DNA of 34,128 bases, taken from NCBI GenBank assembly GCA_947175265.1, contig CAMWMD010000034.1, forward strand, positions 1 through 34,128, read 5' to 3'. Below the pieces are notes generated by a model. It saw only the letters and a list, made by a program, of their open reading frames with translations, searched no databases and had not been told where the DNA came from. A program made the position numbers and the translations under genes. Below, in pieces: positions 8,158 to 16,702 of the stretch. The DNA is from an uncultured Porphyromonadaceae bacterium (GTDB lineage Bacteria; Bacteroidota; Bacteroidia; Bacteroidales; Muribaculaceae). Numbering within the stretch: the stretch's first letter is position 1; the number at the start of each line of letters is the position of its first letter.

Positions 8158-8811
8158 ATGAAAAAGTTTCTCAAAACTGTGCTGGTCGCACTCTGCGCGA
8201 TTTACTGTCTCTCGGCTTGTGCCTCAAACAATTCGGATAAACAAACAAATAAAGAAGATAAAACGATTATGAATACAGACGGTAAGAAACTTGTAGTGTT
8301 CTTTTCCCACACGGGTGAGAACTACAACGTAGGTTACATCGAAAAAGGTAATACAAATATCTTAGCCGATATGATTGCGGAAGCAACCGGAGCGGACACA
8401 TTTGAGATAGTTCCCGAAAAGGGCTACCCAAAGGATAGTTACAATGATTGCATTGAGATAGCGAAGGAAGAACTCCAGTCAGATGCTCGACCTGCTGTAA
8501 AGGGTGATGTGAATGTGGAAGATTATGATATAATCTTCATCGGTTATCCTAACTGGTGGGGCAATCCTCCTATGTGCGTCTATACTTTCATCGAGAAACA
8601 CGATTGGAACGGTAAGACCGTAATCCCCTTCATCACACATGAAGGGAGCGGAATGGGTGGAACAGACCGTAAGATTGCAGCTGCATGTAAAGGTGCCAAT
8701 ACTTTGACCGGAAAAGGTCTTGCCGTTCAGGGCAAGGTTGCTCAGGAGAATCAGGCTGCTGCACAAAAGAGTGTGGAGCGTTGGCTGGAAGGTCTTGGAA
8801 TGGAGAAATAA
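8158..8811 (+). CDS. flavodoxin-domain lipoprotein
   Basis: A 217-residue protein with a signal peptide and lipobox LSAC (Cys21), then a flavodoxin fold from about residue 44. The phosphate-binding loop region is VVFFSHTGENY (47-57), and DIIFIGYPNWWGNPPM (about 124-139) is the flavin-ring loop typical of the Flavodoxin_4 group. FMN is therefore expected but outside the cytoplasm, since the lipobox predicts envelope attachment. It sits between acetyltransferase and aldo/keto reductase genes in one operon, suggesting an electron-carrier role in a redox module; the partner is unknown. Confidence 0.8.
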   Translation: MKKFLKTVLVALCAIYCLSACASNNSDKQTNKEDKTIMNTDGKKLVVFFSHTGENYNVGYIEKGNTNILADMIAEATGADTFEIVPEKGYPKDSYNDCIEIAKEELQSDARPAVKGDVNVEDYDIIFIGYPNWWGNPPMCVYTFIEKHDWNGKTVIPFITHEGSGMGGTDRKIAAACKGANTLTGKGLAVQGKVAQENQAAAQKSVERWLEGLGMEK

Positions 8812-8828
8812 TAAAAGAAAGAAATAAT

Positions 8829-9668
8829 ATGGAAACAGTGAAATTAAGCAACGGCGTTGAAATGCCGCAGATTGGCTACGGAGTCTATCAGGTGGACCCG
8901 GCAGAATGTGAGCGTTGTGTAAGCGATGCCCTGAAGGTGGGATATCGAATGATAGATACCGCTCAGGCATATCATAACGAAGAAGGTGTAGGGGCTGCAA
9001 TAGCCAAAAGCGGTATCCCCCGCGAAGAACTTTTCATTGTCTCAAAAGTCTGGATTTCAAACTATGGCTATGAGAAGGCAAAGGCCTCGATTGACGAAAG
9101 CCTGCGCAAGCTCGGAACCGACTACATAGACCTGATGCTGCTTCACCAGCCTTTCTGCGATCGCTATGGCGCATATCGCGCGCTCGAAGAGGCGTATAAA
9201 GAAGGTAAACTCCGCGCAATCGGAGTCAGCAACTTCTATCCCGACCATCTCATCGATCTTGCCAACAATGTGGAGATTACGCCGATGGTGAATCAGGTCG
9301 AGACCCACGTGTTCGACCAGCAGATAGAGGCTCAAAGATATATGGAGGAACTTGACTGCCGTATTATGTCGTGGGGACCTCTTGCGGAGGGACGTAACAA
9401 TTTCTTTACGAACCCCGTGCTTGAGGCTATCGGTAAGAAATATGGCAAGAGTGTGGCTCAGGTGGCTCTCCGCTGGCTTGTGCAACGTGGTGTGATAATT
9501 ATTCCAAAATCAGTTCATATCGTGCGTATGGAACAGAACCTCGACATCCTTGACTTCACGCTCAGCGACGAGGATATGGAGGAGATAACAAAACTTAATA
9601 CAGGCAAGAGTCTTTTCTTTGACCATCATGAGCCGGAGGTAGTAAAGATGTTCATGGGCTGGAGATAA
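8829..9668 (+). CDS. aldo/keto reductase
   Basis: A 279-residue cytosolic NAD(P)H-dependent carbonyl reductase of the 2,5-diketo-gluconate reductase-like group. The catalytic tetrad is complete: Asp43 and Tyr48 (IDTAQAY), Lys73 (VSKVW) and His106 (LLHQP). The C-terminal IIPKS loop (about 226-230) binds the cofactor phosphate. The ATG at 8829 was chosen over upstream in-frame codons because METVKLSNG is the family's normal beginning and it clears the preceding gene by 17 bases. It is the last gene of a three-gene operon and is followed by a strong terminator. Confidence 0.85.
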   Translation: METVKLSNGVEMPQIGYGVYQVDPAECERCVSDALKVGYRMIDTAQAYHNEEGVGAAIAKSGIPREELFIVSKVWISNYGYEKAKASIDESLRKLGTDYIDLMLLHQPFCDRYGAYRALEEAYKEGKLRAIGVSNFYPDHLIDLANNVEITPMVNQVETHVFDQQIEAQRYMEELDCRIMSWGPLAEGRNNFFTNPVLEAIGKKYGKSVAQVALRWLVQRGVIIIPKSVHIVRMEQNLDILDFTLSDEDMEEITKLNTGKSLFFDHHEPEVVKMFMGWR

Positions 9669-9691
9669 AAACGACAAAATCTAAATGAAGT

Positions 9692-9730
9692 CATGCCTAA
9701 GATAATATCTTAGCGCATGGCTTTATTTTT
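9692..9730. terminator. terminator between AKR and AraC genes
   Basis: A stem of CATGC plus CTAAGATA (9692-9704) pairs with TATCTTAG plus GCATG (9706-9719, one bulged C), followed by GCTTTATTTTTTT. It ends the AKR operon and reaches the last codons of the convergent AraC gene. Confidence 0.75.
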
Positions 9731-10550
9731 TTGCACCTGCGGTACGGAATTTTACCGGCGACATTCCGATATGCTTCACACAGAAACGGCTGAAATAGCT
9801 CAATGATGAGAAGTTCATTTCATCAGCAATCTGTGAAACAGACATATTGCTGTTTTTAAGATATTCCAATGCAATTGCTGTAGCAGCGTTGTTGATATGT
9901 GCGGAGACACTTGTCCCGGTTACACGCTTTATCGTATCCGACAGATACTTCGGAGTTACATGAAGCTGTTCGGCATAGTGAGACACTTCTCTCTGTGTTT
10001 TCGGTCGCCCTCCCTCTATGAGCATAAAGAATTGTGAAGTAATATAGCCGACACGGTCTGTAGTCAGAATATTGACGTTTGTCTTGGCATGAAAGTCAAA
10101 CAGGTCATAAACCATTGTCTGCAAAAGACTTCCCATGAGCTCCTGATAGAAACGGTGGTCAATGTTGTCAATTCGGTTCCTTATATTGGCAAGGTCGGTT
10201 CTGAAACGAGTGGCATCTAAATCGGTTACCTTGATTATGGGATTGTCAAACAGGCTTATGCAACCTTGAATGGCGTAATTATTGGCAGGCAAAAGATTGT
10301 GAAGGAATTTGTCGGGAGCGGCAATATATTCACACTTACAATCAACGTCAGTTTCAATTTCGGTAACCAATTGAGGACGGGAAATAACCGCGATGTCATT
10401 TCCCGACATAGTGAAAAGGCGGTCGCTGTACCTGAAACTGCAACTTCCTTTCGTGCATATCAGATGTATCACGCAGTCATAGAATGCCGGGGAATTTATC
10501 AGACTTAAATCCTCGGAGAATACAATCAGTTCATGCAGATGCTTTGCCAT
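9723..10550 (-). CDS. AraC-family transcription regulator (copy 1)
   Basis: A 275-residue DNA-binding protein. The N-terminal cupin-like sensor domain covers about residues 1-140. The C-terminal pair of helix-turn-helix motifs is at about 175-272: the first in HYAEQLHVTPKYLSDTIKRVTG, the second in SVSQIADEMNFSSLSYFSRFCVKHIGMSP with the classic F-SRFFK-type helix and a closing G-x-SP. It is convergent with the flavodoxin-AKR operon and divergent from the SnoaL-like gene, so it probably controls one or both. The start codon abuts its own -7 box, implying a leaderless transcript. Confidence 0.85.
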   Translation of the reverse strand: MAKHLHELIVFSEDLSLINSPAFYDCVIHLICTKGSCSFRYSDRLFTMSGNDIAVISRPQLVTEIETDVDCKCEYIAAPDKFLHNLLPANNYAIQGCISLFDNPIIKVTDLDATRFRTDLANIRNRIDNIDHRFYQELMGSLLQTMVYDLFDFHAKTNVNILTTDRVGYITSQFFMLIEGGRPKTQREVSHYAEQLHVTPKYLSDTIKRVTGTSVSAHINNAATAIALEYLKNSNMSVSQIADEMNFSSLSYFSRFCVKHIGMSPVKFRTAGAKK

Positions 10551-10554
10551 AATG

Positions 10555-10562
10555 CAAAGTTA
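10555..10562 (-). promoter_or_regulatory. -7 box abutting AraC start (leaderless mRNA)
   Basis: On the minus strand TAACTTTG is followed by CATT and then the ATG start. Transcription should begin at or next to the start codon, so no ribosome-binding leader exists. The same arrangement recurs at 14762-14769 and 23516-23523. Confidence 0.55.
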
Positions 10563-10599
10563 ATGATTATCGTTGAAATGTGCAAGTTTTGACGTTATA

Positions 10600-10636
10600 T
10601 TGAAAAGTATTTTCAAAGCAAAACACTGTAAATTTG
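10600..10636 (+). promoter_or_regulatory. promoter and inverted repeat before SnoaL-like gene
   Basis: TAAATTTG at 10629-10636 is a -7 box 34 bases before the ATG at 10671. Upstream, TTGAAAA-GTA-TTTTCAA (10600-10616) is a perfect 7-bp inverted repeat at the -33 position, where no TTTG is found. It is a candidate activator site for the divergent AraC protein. Confidence 0.45.
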
Positions 10637-10670
10637 CGTTATAATAATAAACATTAGAACCAATACAGAT

Positions 10671-11108
10671 ATGGATAACAGAATAGAAGACCGGGTAATG
10701 CTTAAGGATCTCGTTGACCGTTACGCAACAGAGAGCGACAAAGGCAATCAGGACTATTATGCCGAGATATTCCGCCCTGACATAAAGCTGAAAGTCTATA
10801 TGGGCGATCAGCTCACAATGGATATTACCGATGTGAACGATATGATTGCCAGATACAAGGCGTTTGGAGCTGCAAAAGCATCCTTCCATCAGAACGGTCA
10901 GCAGGTGGTGGATTTTGTTGATGACACCCATGCCTCAGGTATTTGCTACGCAATCGCCTCACTGGTAAACGAAGTAGATGGGATTGACAAGCTTTCCATG
11001 ATGGCGGTGCGCTACTATGACAAGTATGTCAAGATTGACGGCCGCTGGTGGATTGCCGAGCGTGAGCAGCGTTTCATCTATACATGTTTCCCTCCTCTTA
11101 ACTCTTAA
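10671..11108 (+). CDS. SnoaL-like / NTF2-fold protein
   Basis: A 145-residue cytosolic protein of the NTF2-like superfamily. The N-terminal helix (IEDRVMLKDLVDRYATESDKGN) and the later YYDKYVKIDGRWWIAERE strand pair (about 113-130) are the usual SnoaL_4 landmarks. Members range from isomerases and cyclases to non-enzymatic ligand-binding proteins, so a reaction cannot be assigned. It is transcribed divergently from the AraC regulator, with a Bacteroidota -7 box 34 bases upstream, and is followed 20 bases later by the metallophosphoesterase gene, so the two probably share an operon. Confidence 0.7.
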   Translation: MDNRIEDRVMLKDLVDRYATESDKGNQDYYAEIFRPDIKLKVYMGDQLTMDITDVNDMIARYKAFGAAKASFHQNGQQVVDFVDDTHASGICYAIASLVNEVDGIDKLSMMAVRYYDKYVKIDGRWWIAEREQRFIYTCFPPLNS

Positions 11109-11128
11109 GTAAACTATATAATCTTTTG

Positions 11129-12298
11129 ATGATAGGTTTGGCCCTCATATTGTTAATACTCCTGTTGTTACCTGATAGTTATATCCTTTTCTCCATTATG
11201 AATAATGCGTCATGGTGGTGGAAAGGATTGTTCTTATTGCCTACTGTCGCCTACATTCTGGTACTGATAAAACTCTTCCTGGCAGGAGACACACGACAGG
11301 AAATGCTGAATTTATTCTTTTGGTTGACACTGTGTGTTGTCTTCCCGTTTTTGATATTTTCTATCATTTCGGTATTGGGCAAAGGATTGGGTATTTTCTT
11401 TCCATGTCTTACCGCCATTTTTAATTTTGCTGGATTAATAATTGCCCTTGGATGGTTAGGCATATCAATTTATGGGATAGTTGAAGGCTGGAAAAAAATC
11501 TCGGTTGAGAACGTAAAAATATCTTCCAAAAAAATTCCTGCTGCGTTCAATGGTTACAAAATTGTCCAGTTGTCGGATTTCCATATAGGTACATATTCGT
11601 CAGCCCCGGACTGTGTCGAGAGGATTGTCAAGAAGGTTAACTCTCTTAATCCGGATCTTATCGTATTCACCGGAGACCTCGTAAATTCATCATCACAGGA
11701 AGTGGAGGAATTCACCGGTATCCTTTCACAACTCCACGCTAAGGATGGCGTTTATTCCGTTTTGGGCAACCATGACTATTGCCTATATCGCCAATATCAT
11801 GGCGACGATACTCCAGATAAAGAACTGGCGAAGGTGATTGACTGTGAGAAACAAATCGGATGGAAATTGCTAAGAAATTCGTCCATTCAAATAGCGCGTG
11901 GCAATGATTGTATCGCTTTGATTGGTGTTGACAACGCCGGAAGCAGGGGATTTATTGACAGGTCTGATTTGAAGGAAGCACTTGACGGAGTTCCGACAGA
12001 TGAATTCAAGATTTTGCTTTCGCACGACCCTTCACATTGGCGCAGGGAGGTGCTTCCTAAATCAGATATCGACCTTATGCTTGCGGGTCATACCCACGCC
12101 ATGCAGTTCAAACTGTTCGGATGGTCTCCTTCAAAATGGACATATCATGAATGGGGAGGGCTATATGAAGATAAAAGTCGAAAATTATATGTCAGCACTG
12201 GAATTGGAGAGAACGTTGCATTCCGTTTCGGGGCATGGCCGCAGATTGTATTGATTACACTGAACAATGAAAAAAATATAAAGAACGGAAATATTTGA
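11129..12298 (+). CDS. membrane-anchored metallophosphoesterase
   Basis: A 389-residue protein with four or so N-terminal transmembrane helices (about residues 2-24, 30-50, 62-84 and 95-118) and a C-terminal calcineurin-like phosphoesterase domain. Metal ligands are all visible: Asp150 and His152 (SDFHIG), Asp183 (TGDLVN), Asn214-His215 (GNHDY), His299 (SHDP), and His321 and His323 (GHTHAMQ). The layout matches the YkuE/YaeI-type group, some of which act on lipid headgroups or UDP-sugars; substrate is open. ATG 11129 was taken over the adjacent TTG 11126. Part of its transmembrane region is duplicated at 5842-6040. Confidence 0.85.
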   Translation: MIGLALILLILLLLPDSYILFSIMNNASWWWKGLFLLPTVAYILVLIKLFLAGDTRQEMLNLFFWLTLCVVFPFLIFSIISVLGKGLGIFFPCLTAIFNFAGLIIALGWLGISIYGIVEGWKKISVENVKISSKKIPAAFNGYKIVQLSDFHIGTYSSAPDCVERIVKKVNSLNPDLIVFTGDLVNSSSQEVEEFTGILSQLHAKDGVYSVLGNHDYCLYRQYHGDDTPDKELAKVIDCEKQIGWKLLRNSSIQIARGNDCIALIGVDNAGSRGFIDRSDLKEALDGVPTDEFKILLSHDPSHWRREVLPKSDIDLMLAGHTHAMQFKLFGWSPSKWTYHEWGGLYEDKSRKLYVSTGIGENVAFRFGAWPQIVLITLNNEKNIKNGNI

Positions 12299-12375
12299 AT
12301 GGATAGCAGTACTTTGTATCTGCACAAAGCCAAGACGAGGTTTGTTCTAATTCCAAATATTTAATCGACAAACTT

Positions 12376-13269
12376 ATGGAAATTATCAAGGAAATGTTCC
12401 CTGCTAATGTGCCGGGTATGAAGCTCAATAACGGGGCAGTAATGCCTCAGGTGGGATTAGGTGTCTTTCATCTTGAAGAGGGTGATGACTGTTACAATGC
12501 CGTTATGACCGCTCTCAAGGATGGTTACCGTCATATAGACACCGCCCACGCTTATGCAAACGAACGAAGTGTAGGACGGGCAGTTAAGGACAGCGGTATC
12601 CCCCGTGATTCTATATGGATCACATCAAAACTCTGGCCAAACGAATATGGCTCGGAACAGACTCCGGCAGCCATCGAAAGAATGCTGAAACGTCTTGACG
12701 TTGACTATATCGACCTTCTGTATCTTCATCAGCCAGTAGGTGATTATGTGGGCGGTTACAAGGCTATGGAACAGGCATTAAAAGAAGGAAAACTGAAAGC
12801 AATAGGGATAAGCAATTTCGATTTCAGCGATTCACTCTATCATTCACTGGTTGATAATGTTGAGCTGACACCGGATGCAATGCAGATTGAGTGCCATCCA
12901 TACGCTCAGAGAAAACACTGGAAGGAAGTTCTCGACAGTGCGAAAATTTTTCTTGAGGCTTGGTTCCCACTTGGAGGGCGAGACAGCAACGGAGAAATCT
13001 TGCGCGACCCTGTCATAAATGAGATAGCGCAGGCTCACGGTAAAACCCCTGCCCAGATTATAATCCGATGGCATGTGCAGGAGGGTCATTCCGTTATCCC
13101 CGGAGCGGAAAATCCCGATTATATAAAGGAAAACATAGAGGTATTCGATTTTGAGCTTTCTCCGGAAGAAATGGCAAAGATAAGAGCCCTTGATTCAGAA
13201 AAAAGATATTTCAATATGAGCTACGACCAAATTAAGGAATGGTTTAGTGGCTATGAACTAATAGACTGA
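12376..13269 (+). CDS. aldo/keto reductase (second copy)
   Basis: A 297-residue cytosolic reductase with the complete tetrad Asp55, Tyr60 (IDTAHAY), Lys85 (TSKLW) and His118 (YLHQP), and a C-terminal VIPGA cofactor loop (about 241-245). It has about 15 extra N-terminal residues relative to the copy at 8829 and is clearly diverged from it, so it is a paralogue rather than a recent duplicate. It is translated just ahead of a second hexapeptide acetyltransferase, one base separating stop and start, repeating the AKR/acetyltransferase pairing seen at 7.7-9.7 kb. No clear promoter was seen in the 77-base gap upstream. Confidence 0.85.
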   Translation: MEIIKEMFPANVPGMKLNNGAVMPQVGLGVFHLEEGDDCYNAVMTALKDGYRHIDTAHAYANERSVGRAVKDSGIPRDSIWITSKLWPNEYGSEQTPAAIERMLKRLDVDYIDLLYLHQPVGDYVGGYKAMEQALKEGKLKAIGISNFDFSDSLYHSLVDNVELTPDAMQIECHPYAQRKHWKEVLDSAKIFLEAWFPLGGRDSNGEILRDPVINEIAQAHGKTPAQIIIRWHVQEGHSVIPGAENPDYIKENIEVFDFELSPEEMAKIRALDSEKRYFNMSYDQIKEWFSGYELID

Positions 13270-13270
13270 T

Positions 13271-13806
13271 ATGGTATTTGAAAAATTGAAAAACGGTGAA
13301 TCCGTAGATATGTTCGCAGAGGAATATCAACCGGCTGTTGAAGAACTCAACAGGTCTTCAAAGATTTGTTGGAAAATAGGTCAGACTGAACCTGAACCGG
13401 CAAATATCCGGCCTCTACTGAAAGAACTTTTATTCAACACACTACCGGATTCATCATATATCATGCCACCGTTGCAGATAGATTTCGGTATGCAGGTGAG
13501 CATTGCCAAGAATGTGTTTATCAACCACAGCCTGACACTTATGTCAGCAGGTGGAATCGAGATTGGAGAAGGAACACAGATCGGACCACAGGTGACAATG
13601 GTCACCACCAACCACGACTTCAATCAGAGAAATGTATTGAATTGCCGGGGTATCAAGATCGGGCGGAATGTATGGATTGGCGCGAGGGCGACAATCATGC
13701 CCGGTGTGACGGTCGGAGACAATGCTGTTATATCGTCGTGAAGGATGTTGAACCTGACACGGTTGTTGGCGGAGTTCCTGCCAAATTCCTTAAAACGTTG
13801 AAATAA
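13271..13806 (+). pseudogene. hexapeptide acetyltransferase, frameshifted near C-terminus
   Basis: A maltose O-acetyltransferase-type gene with the N-terminal cap helices (residues 1-50), beta-helix turns (VSIAKNVFINHSLTL, GGIEIGEGTQIGPQVTM) and the catalytic His in TTNHD. The frame closes at TGA 13739-13741 directly after GDNAVISS, giving 156 residues. Reading in another frame from about 13734 restores the family's last coil, VVKDVEPDTVVGGVPAKFL, to TAA 13804-13806. A short deletion in the usual AAGSVV segment explains this. The truncated protein lacks the last coil that closes the acetyl-CoA site, so activity is doubtful; a sequencing error cannot be excluded. Confidence 0.8.
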
Positions 13807-13831
13807 AGAACCGAATCATCATCTTGTTCAG

Positions 13832-13866
13832 ACGGTAGAAATTATGGAGTTCCGTATTTCTACCGT
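13832..13866. terminator. hairpin between acetyltransferase and AraC genes
   Basis: ACGGTAGAAAT (13832-13842) pairs perfectly with ATTTCTACCGT (13856-13866) around a 13-base loop, between convergent genes. There is no strong T-run, so it may act as a weak terminator or a 3'-end stabiliser. Confidence 0.5.
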
Positions 13867-13869
13867 AAC

Positions 13870-14757
13870 TTATATCTCTTTGTTTTCAAGATTGGCCCGA
13901 TATTCTGTCGGTGATACGCCCAACATATTCTTTACAAATCGGCTAAAATGAGATTGGTTATAAAAGTTCATTCTTACGGCAATCTCAGAGACCGTCATAT
14001 CCTGTCTTTTCAGCATTGCGATAATCTCCTGTAAAGTATAACCGTTTATCCAATAAGATGCCGGTTTGCCACTCGCTTTTCTTACCACTTCAGAAAGATA
14101 CTTCGGTGTTACGCACAACTTGTCGGCATAATAAGCCACTTCCCGGCTTTCTGAGTTTTTCAGTCTTACAAGATCAAGGAACCGGGAGAAAAGATTGGCT
14201 GTATTTGAGTTGAGGCTCCTATGCCGGTTAATTTCAGAAGCATACACATCCCAAAGGTCATACAGGAATATCTGCATCAGGCGACCAAGGATTTCACGCC
14301 TGAAAATATGGTTTGTCCTTGCAAGCTGTTCCTTAAACCGCACAAAATCTGATAGAAGAATTTTGAAATCAGTCTCCGATAGGCTGAAAACAGGATTTTC
14401 CTTAATATACAGGTAGCCCTTGGTTGCCCATGTTGACTGCGGATTATTCTCCAAAAGAAAATTCCGTGACACCAAAAGAATGTCTGCGTCAAAATCTGGA
14501 GAATAGAGCATTTCAGTTATCACTGCATCTATTGTCCAGACTGCGAAGTCTCCTTTGACAATTGAAAAGATCCTGTCTGTCATCACAAACTGAACTTTCC
14601 CAGAATTACAGAGTATATGAATGTGATATTTCCCAAGATTGTCAGAAGGGAGGCATTCATCTTTAATCGAGTTAAGGACAACAACATCACCCTCATGAAA
14701 TAAAGGAGCTTCCACTTCAGCAAGAAGAGGTATATTTTCAAATTTCTGTTTAGCCAT
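13870..14757 (-). CDS. AraC-family transcription regulator (copy 2)
   Basis: A 295-residue regulator with the same layout as the one at 9723-10550. A sensor domain covers about residues 1-165, then the two helix-turn-helix motifs: YYADKLCVTPKYLSEVVRKASGKPASYWI and MTVSEIAVRMNFYNQSHFSRFVKNMLGVSPTEYR (ending near 288). The paralogues are well diverged. It lies divergent from the lipoprotein AKR gene and convergent with the AKR-acetyltransferase pair. A 21-bp-phased direct repeat upstream of its start is a likely self or divergent binding site. Its mRNA appears leaderless. Confidence 0.85.
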   Translation of the reverse strand: MAKQKFENIPLLAEVEAPLFHEGDVVVLNSIKDECLPSDNLGKYHIHILCNSGKVQFVMTDRIFSIVKGDFAVWTIDAVITEMLYSPDFDADILLVSRNFLLENNPQSTWATKGYLYIKENPVFSLSETDFKILLSDFVRFKEQLARTNHIFRREILGRLMQIFLYDLWDVYASEINRHRSLNSNTANLFSRFLDLVRLKNSESREVAYYADKLCVTPKYLSEVVRKASGKPASYWINGYTLQEIIAMLKRQDMTVSEIAVRMNFYNQSHFSRFVKNMLGVSPTEYRANLENKEI

Positions 14758-14761
14758 ATTG

Positions 14762-14769
14762 CAAAGTTA
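14762..14769 (-). promoter_or_regulatory. -7 box abutting second AraC start (leaderless mRNA)
   Basis: Minus-strand TAACTTTG, then CAAT and ATG. The spacing to the start codon is identical to that of the first AraC gene, so initiation at the A of the start codon is likely. Confidence 0.55.
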
Positions 14770-14790
14770 GCTCATAATGAGGATTATGAC

Positions 14791-14819
14791 GTTTCACATA
14801 TCGCTGTTTTTGTTTCACA
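14791..14819. promoter_or_regulatory. AraC-type direct repeat, 21-bp phase
   Basis: GTTTCACA occurs at 14791-14798 and again at 14812-14819, start-to-start 21 bases, i.e. two DNA turns, the usual spacing for the two half-sites of an AraC-family binding site. It lies between the divergent AraC and lipoprotein-AKR genes. Confidence 0.5.
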
Positions 14820-14900
14820 AATAACCTATTTTGCCTCTATAAAGGAAAGATTTGAAAATCTATAGGCAATCTTTATTCATAATTTAACATGTTTCGTGCT

Positions 14901-14908
14901 TAAATTTG
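14901..14908 (+). promoter_or_regulatory. -7 box for lipoprotein AKR operon
   Basis: TAAATTTG ends 20 bases before the ATG at 14929. No TTTG is present at the -33 position, consistent with a promoter that needs an activator. Confidence 0.45.
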
Positions 14909-14928
14909 CATTTTAATAAACTCAGAAT

Positions 14929-15909
14929 ATGAAATATATGACTGCATTTTTAATCGCCGCCATGATGATGATTAGCGGTTGTGGAACGGAGGACACTAAT
15001 GTTCCTGTCAATTCGGATAGCGAAAATACCGAGAATAAGCCTGATAAAGATGAAAACGGAGAGACTACCTATCTACCGGAAGGTTTCAATTTTGAGACGC
15101 GCAGTGTAAAACTTAACAGTGGATATGAGATGCCCATTATAGGCATCGGCACATATCTTCTCACCAATGCTCAGGCGGAAGAGTCCGTGTATAACGCCCT
15201 AAAAGTCGGTATGAGATTGATTGATACCGCTGACATCTATGGTAATGAAGTTGGTGTGGGGCGTGGAATACGCAGAGCCATGAATGACTTCGGAATCAAG
15301 AGGGAAGATATTTTCGTTACCTCAAAACTGTGGACATCCCAGTTCGCACAGGCTGACGATGAGATTGATGAACGATTGGAACGTCTCGGTCTTGACTATG
15401 TAGATCTCCTTCTCCTTCATCATACTGCTCCCAATGACGAGCATGCTTATCAAGCAATGGAACGTGGTGTCAAGGCCGGGAAAATTCATTCTATCGGTAT
15501 TTCAAATTTCTATGAGGATGACATAGACAGACTTATGAAGATAGCCAAAATTACTCCGGCTGTTATACAGAATGAAACACACCCTTATCACCAGAGTCGC
15601 TCAGTTAAACAGCATATTGCTCCGTTGGGCACTATTATGGAATCGTGGTTCCCGCTTGGAGGAAAAGGTACAGGTATCAAGACACTTTCACAGCATGATG
15701 TGATTACATCCATTGCAAAGGCACATGATAAATCACCGTATCAGGTGCTTCTGAGATGGCAGCTTCAAAGTGGCAACATAGCTATACCCGGATCGACCAA
15801 TGCTGCTCATATAGCGGAAGATTTCGATATTTTCGATTTTGAACTGACATCCGATGATATGAAAAAGATTGACGACCTTGATCAGAACCATCGTTTTGCA
15901 TCATATTAA
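14929..15909 (+). CDS. aldo/keto reductase lipoprotein
   Basis: A 326-residue AKR with an unusual N-terminus: signal sequence, lipobox ISGC (Cys18) and an acidic linker to about residue 50, then a full AKR domain. The tetrad is intact: Asp99, Tyr104 (IDTADIYG), Lys133 (TSKLW) and His164 (LLHHT), with an IPGS cofactor loop near residue 286. AKRs need NAD(P)H, normally cytosolic, so an exported one raises the question of cofactor supply. It heads an operon with an MBL lipoprotein and a flavoprotein. The export inference rests on the lipobox alone. Confidence 0.8.
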   Translation: MKYMTAFLIAAMMMISGCGTEDTNVPVNSDSENTENKPDKDENGETTYLPEGFNFETRSVKLNSGYEMPIIGIGTYLLTNAQAEESVYNALKVGMRLIDTADIYGNEVGVGRGIRRAMNDFGIKREDIFVTSKLWTSQFAQADDEIDERLERLGLDYVDLLLLHHTAPNDEHAYQAMERGVKAGKIHSIGISNFYEDDIDRLMKIAKITPAVIQNETHPYHQSRSVKQHIAPLGTIMESWFPLGGKGTGIKTLSQHDVITSIAKAHDKSPYQVLLRWQLQSGNIAIPGSTNAAHIAEDFDIFDFELTSDDMKKIDDLDQNHRFASY

Positions 15910-15921
15910 TCTAAAACTATA

Positions 15922-16665
15922 ATGTTTGCTTCCCGTATTTATGCCCTTTTTATCTGTCTGATGTCACTCGTTTCATGTGTTGCTTGTAATGAAGCGAACC
16001 AGAGCCTTTCAGATTTATCTGATCCGATAGACGCAGATTCAAATAGAACAGTTAAACTGTTGTATATGGGGCAAGCCACTCTACGGCTTGTCACAGAAAA
16101 TGGGAAAGTTATTTATATAGATCCATTTAGCGGAGACGACTATTCTCTTTCCGCTGATCTTATTCTGGTAACCCATGAGCATTTCGACCATAACGCAATC
16201 GATAAAGTAAAAAACAGGAATAAGGACTGCCGTATAATAAGAAGTCGTGATGCAATTAAAGATGGGAAACATTGTTCTTTCCGATTTGACTATGTATATA
16301 TAGAACCGGTTGAGGCTGGTTTTAACAGAATGCACGATAAGGCAAACTGCGTCGGTTATATCCTTACATTCAAAAATGGTAAAAAGGTTTACATATCCGG
16401 TGATACATCAACAACCGACCAGATGAGAGACGGATCTATGGCTGCAAAGGAGATTGATTATGCCTTCCTTTGCACTGACGGGTATTATAATATGGATAAT
16501 ACTGAGGCTGCTTTAGCTGCTGAAATGATAAAGGCAATACATACTGTACCATATCACAATAGCGTTGCCAATGACGGCTATAATTTCAGCGATGAGAGTG
16601 CGGAGCAATTTAACGTAAGTGGAAAACTTATCGTGAAACCGGGTGAATCCATCATTATGGATTAA
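15922..16665 (+). CDS. MBL-fold metallohydrolase lipoprotein
   Basis: A 247-residue protein with a signal sequence and lipobox LVSC (Cys19; Cys22 is an alternative). The metallo-beta-lactamase motif is HEHFDH (His85, His87, Asp89, His90), after a DPFSGDDY loop resembling the UlaG/YhfI-type branch of single-domain hydrolases. ISGDT (about 159-163) supplies the later metal-binding Asp, and VPYH (about 210-213) a later metal-binding His. A UlaG-like member would cleave a lactone or phosphodiester; the substrate is unknown. Only 12 bases separate it from the preceding AKR gene, so they are co-transcribed and both appear envelope-located. Confidence 0.8.
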   Translation: MFASRIYALFICLMSLVSCVACNEANQSLSDLSDPIDADSNRTVKLLYMGQATLRLVTENGKVIYIDPFSGDDYSLSADLILVTHEHFDHNAIDKVKNRNKDCRIIRSRDAIKDGKHCSFRFDYVYIEPVEAGFNRMHDKANCVGYILTFKNGKKVYISGDTSTTDQMRDGSMAAKEIDYAFLCTDGYYNMDNTEAALAAEMIKAIHTVPYHNSVANDGYNFSDESAEQFNVSGKLIVKPGESIIMD

Positions 16666-16702
16666 TGCCTTAGTCTGATTTAAGATAAATTCAACATAAA
16701 AA

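Noticed and set aside
12145..12333. 62-codon minus-strand frame
   Set aside because: It is antisense to the 3' end of the metallophosphoesterase gene, with low-complexity Phe-rich sequence and no promoter.
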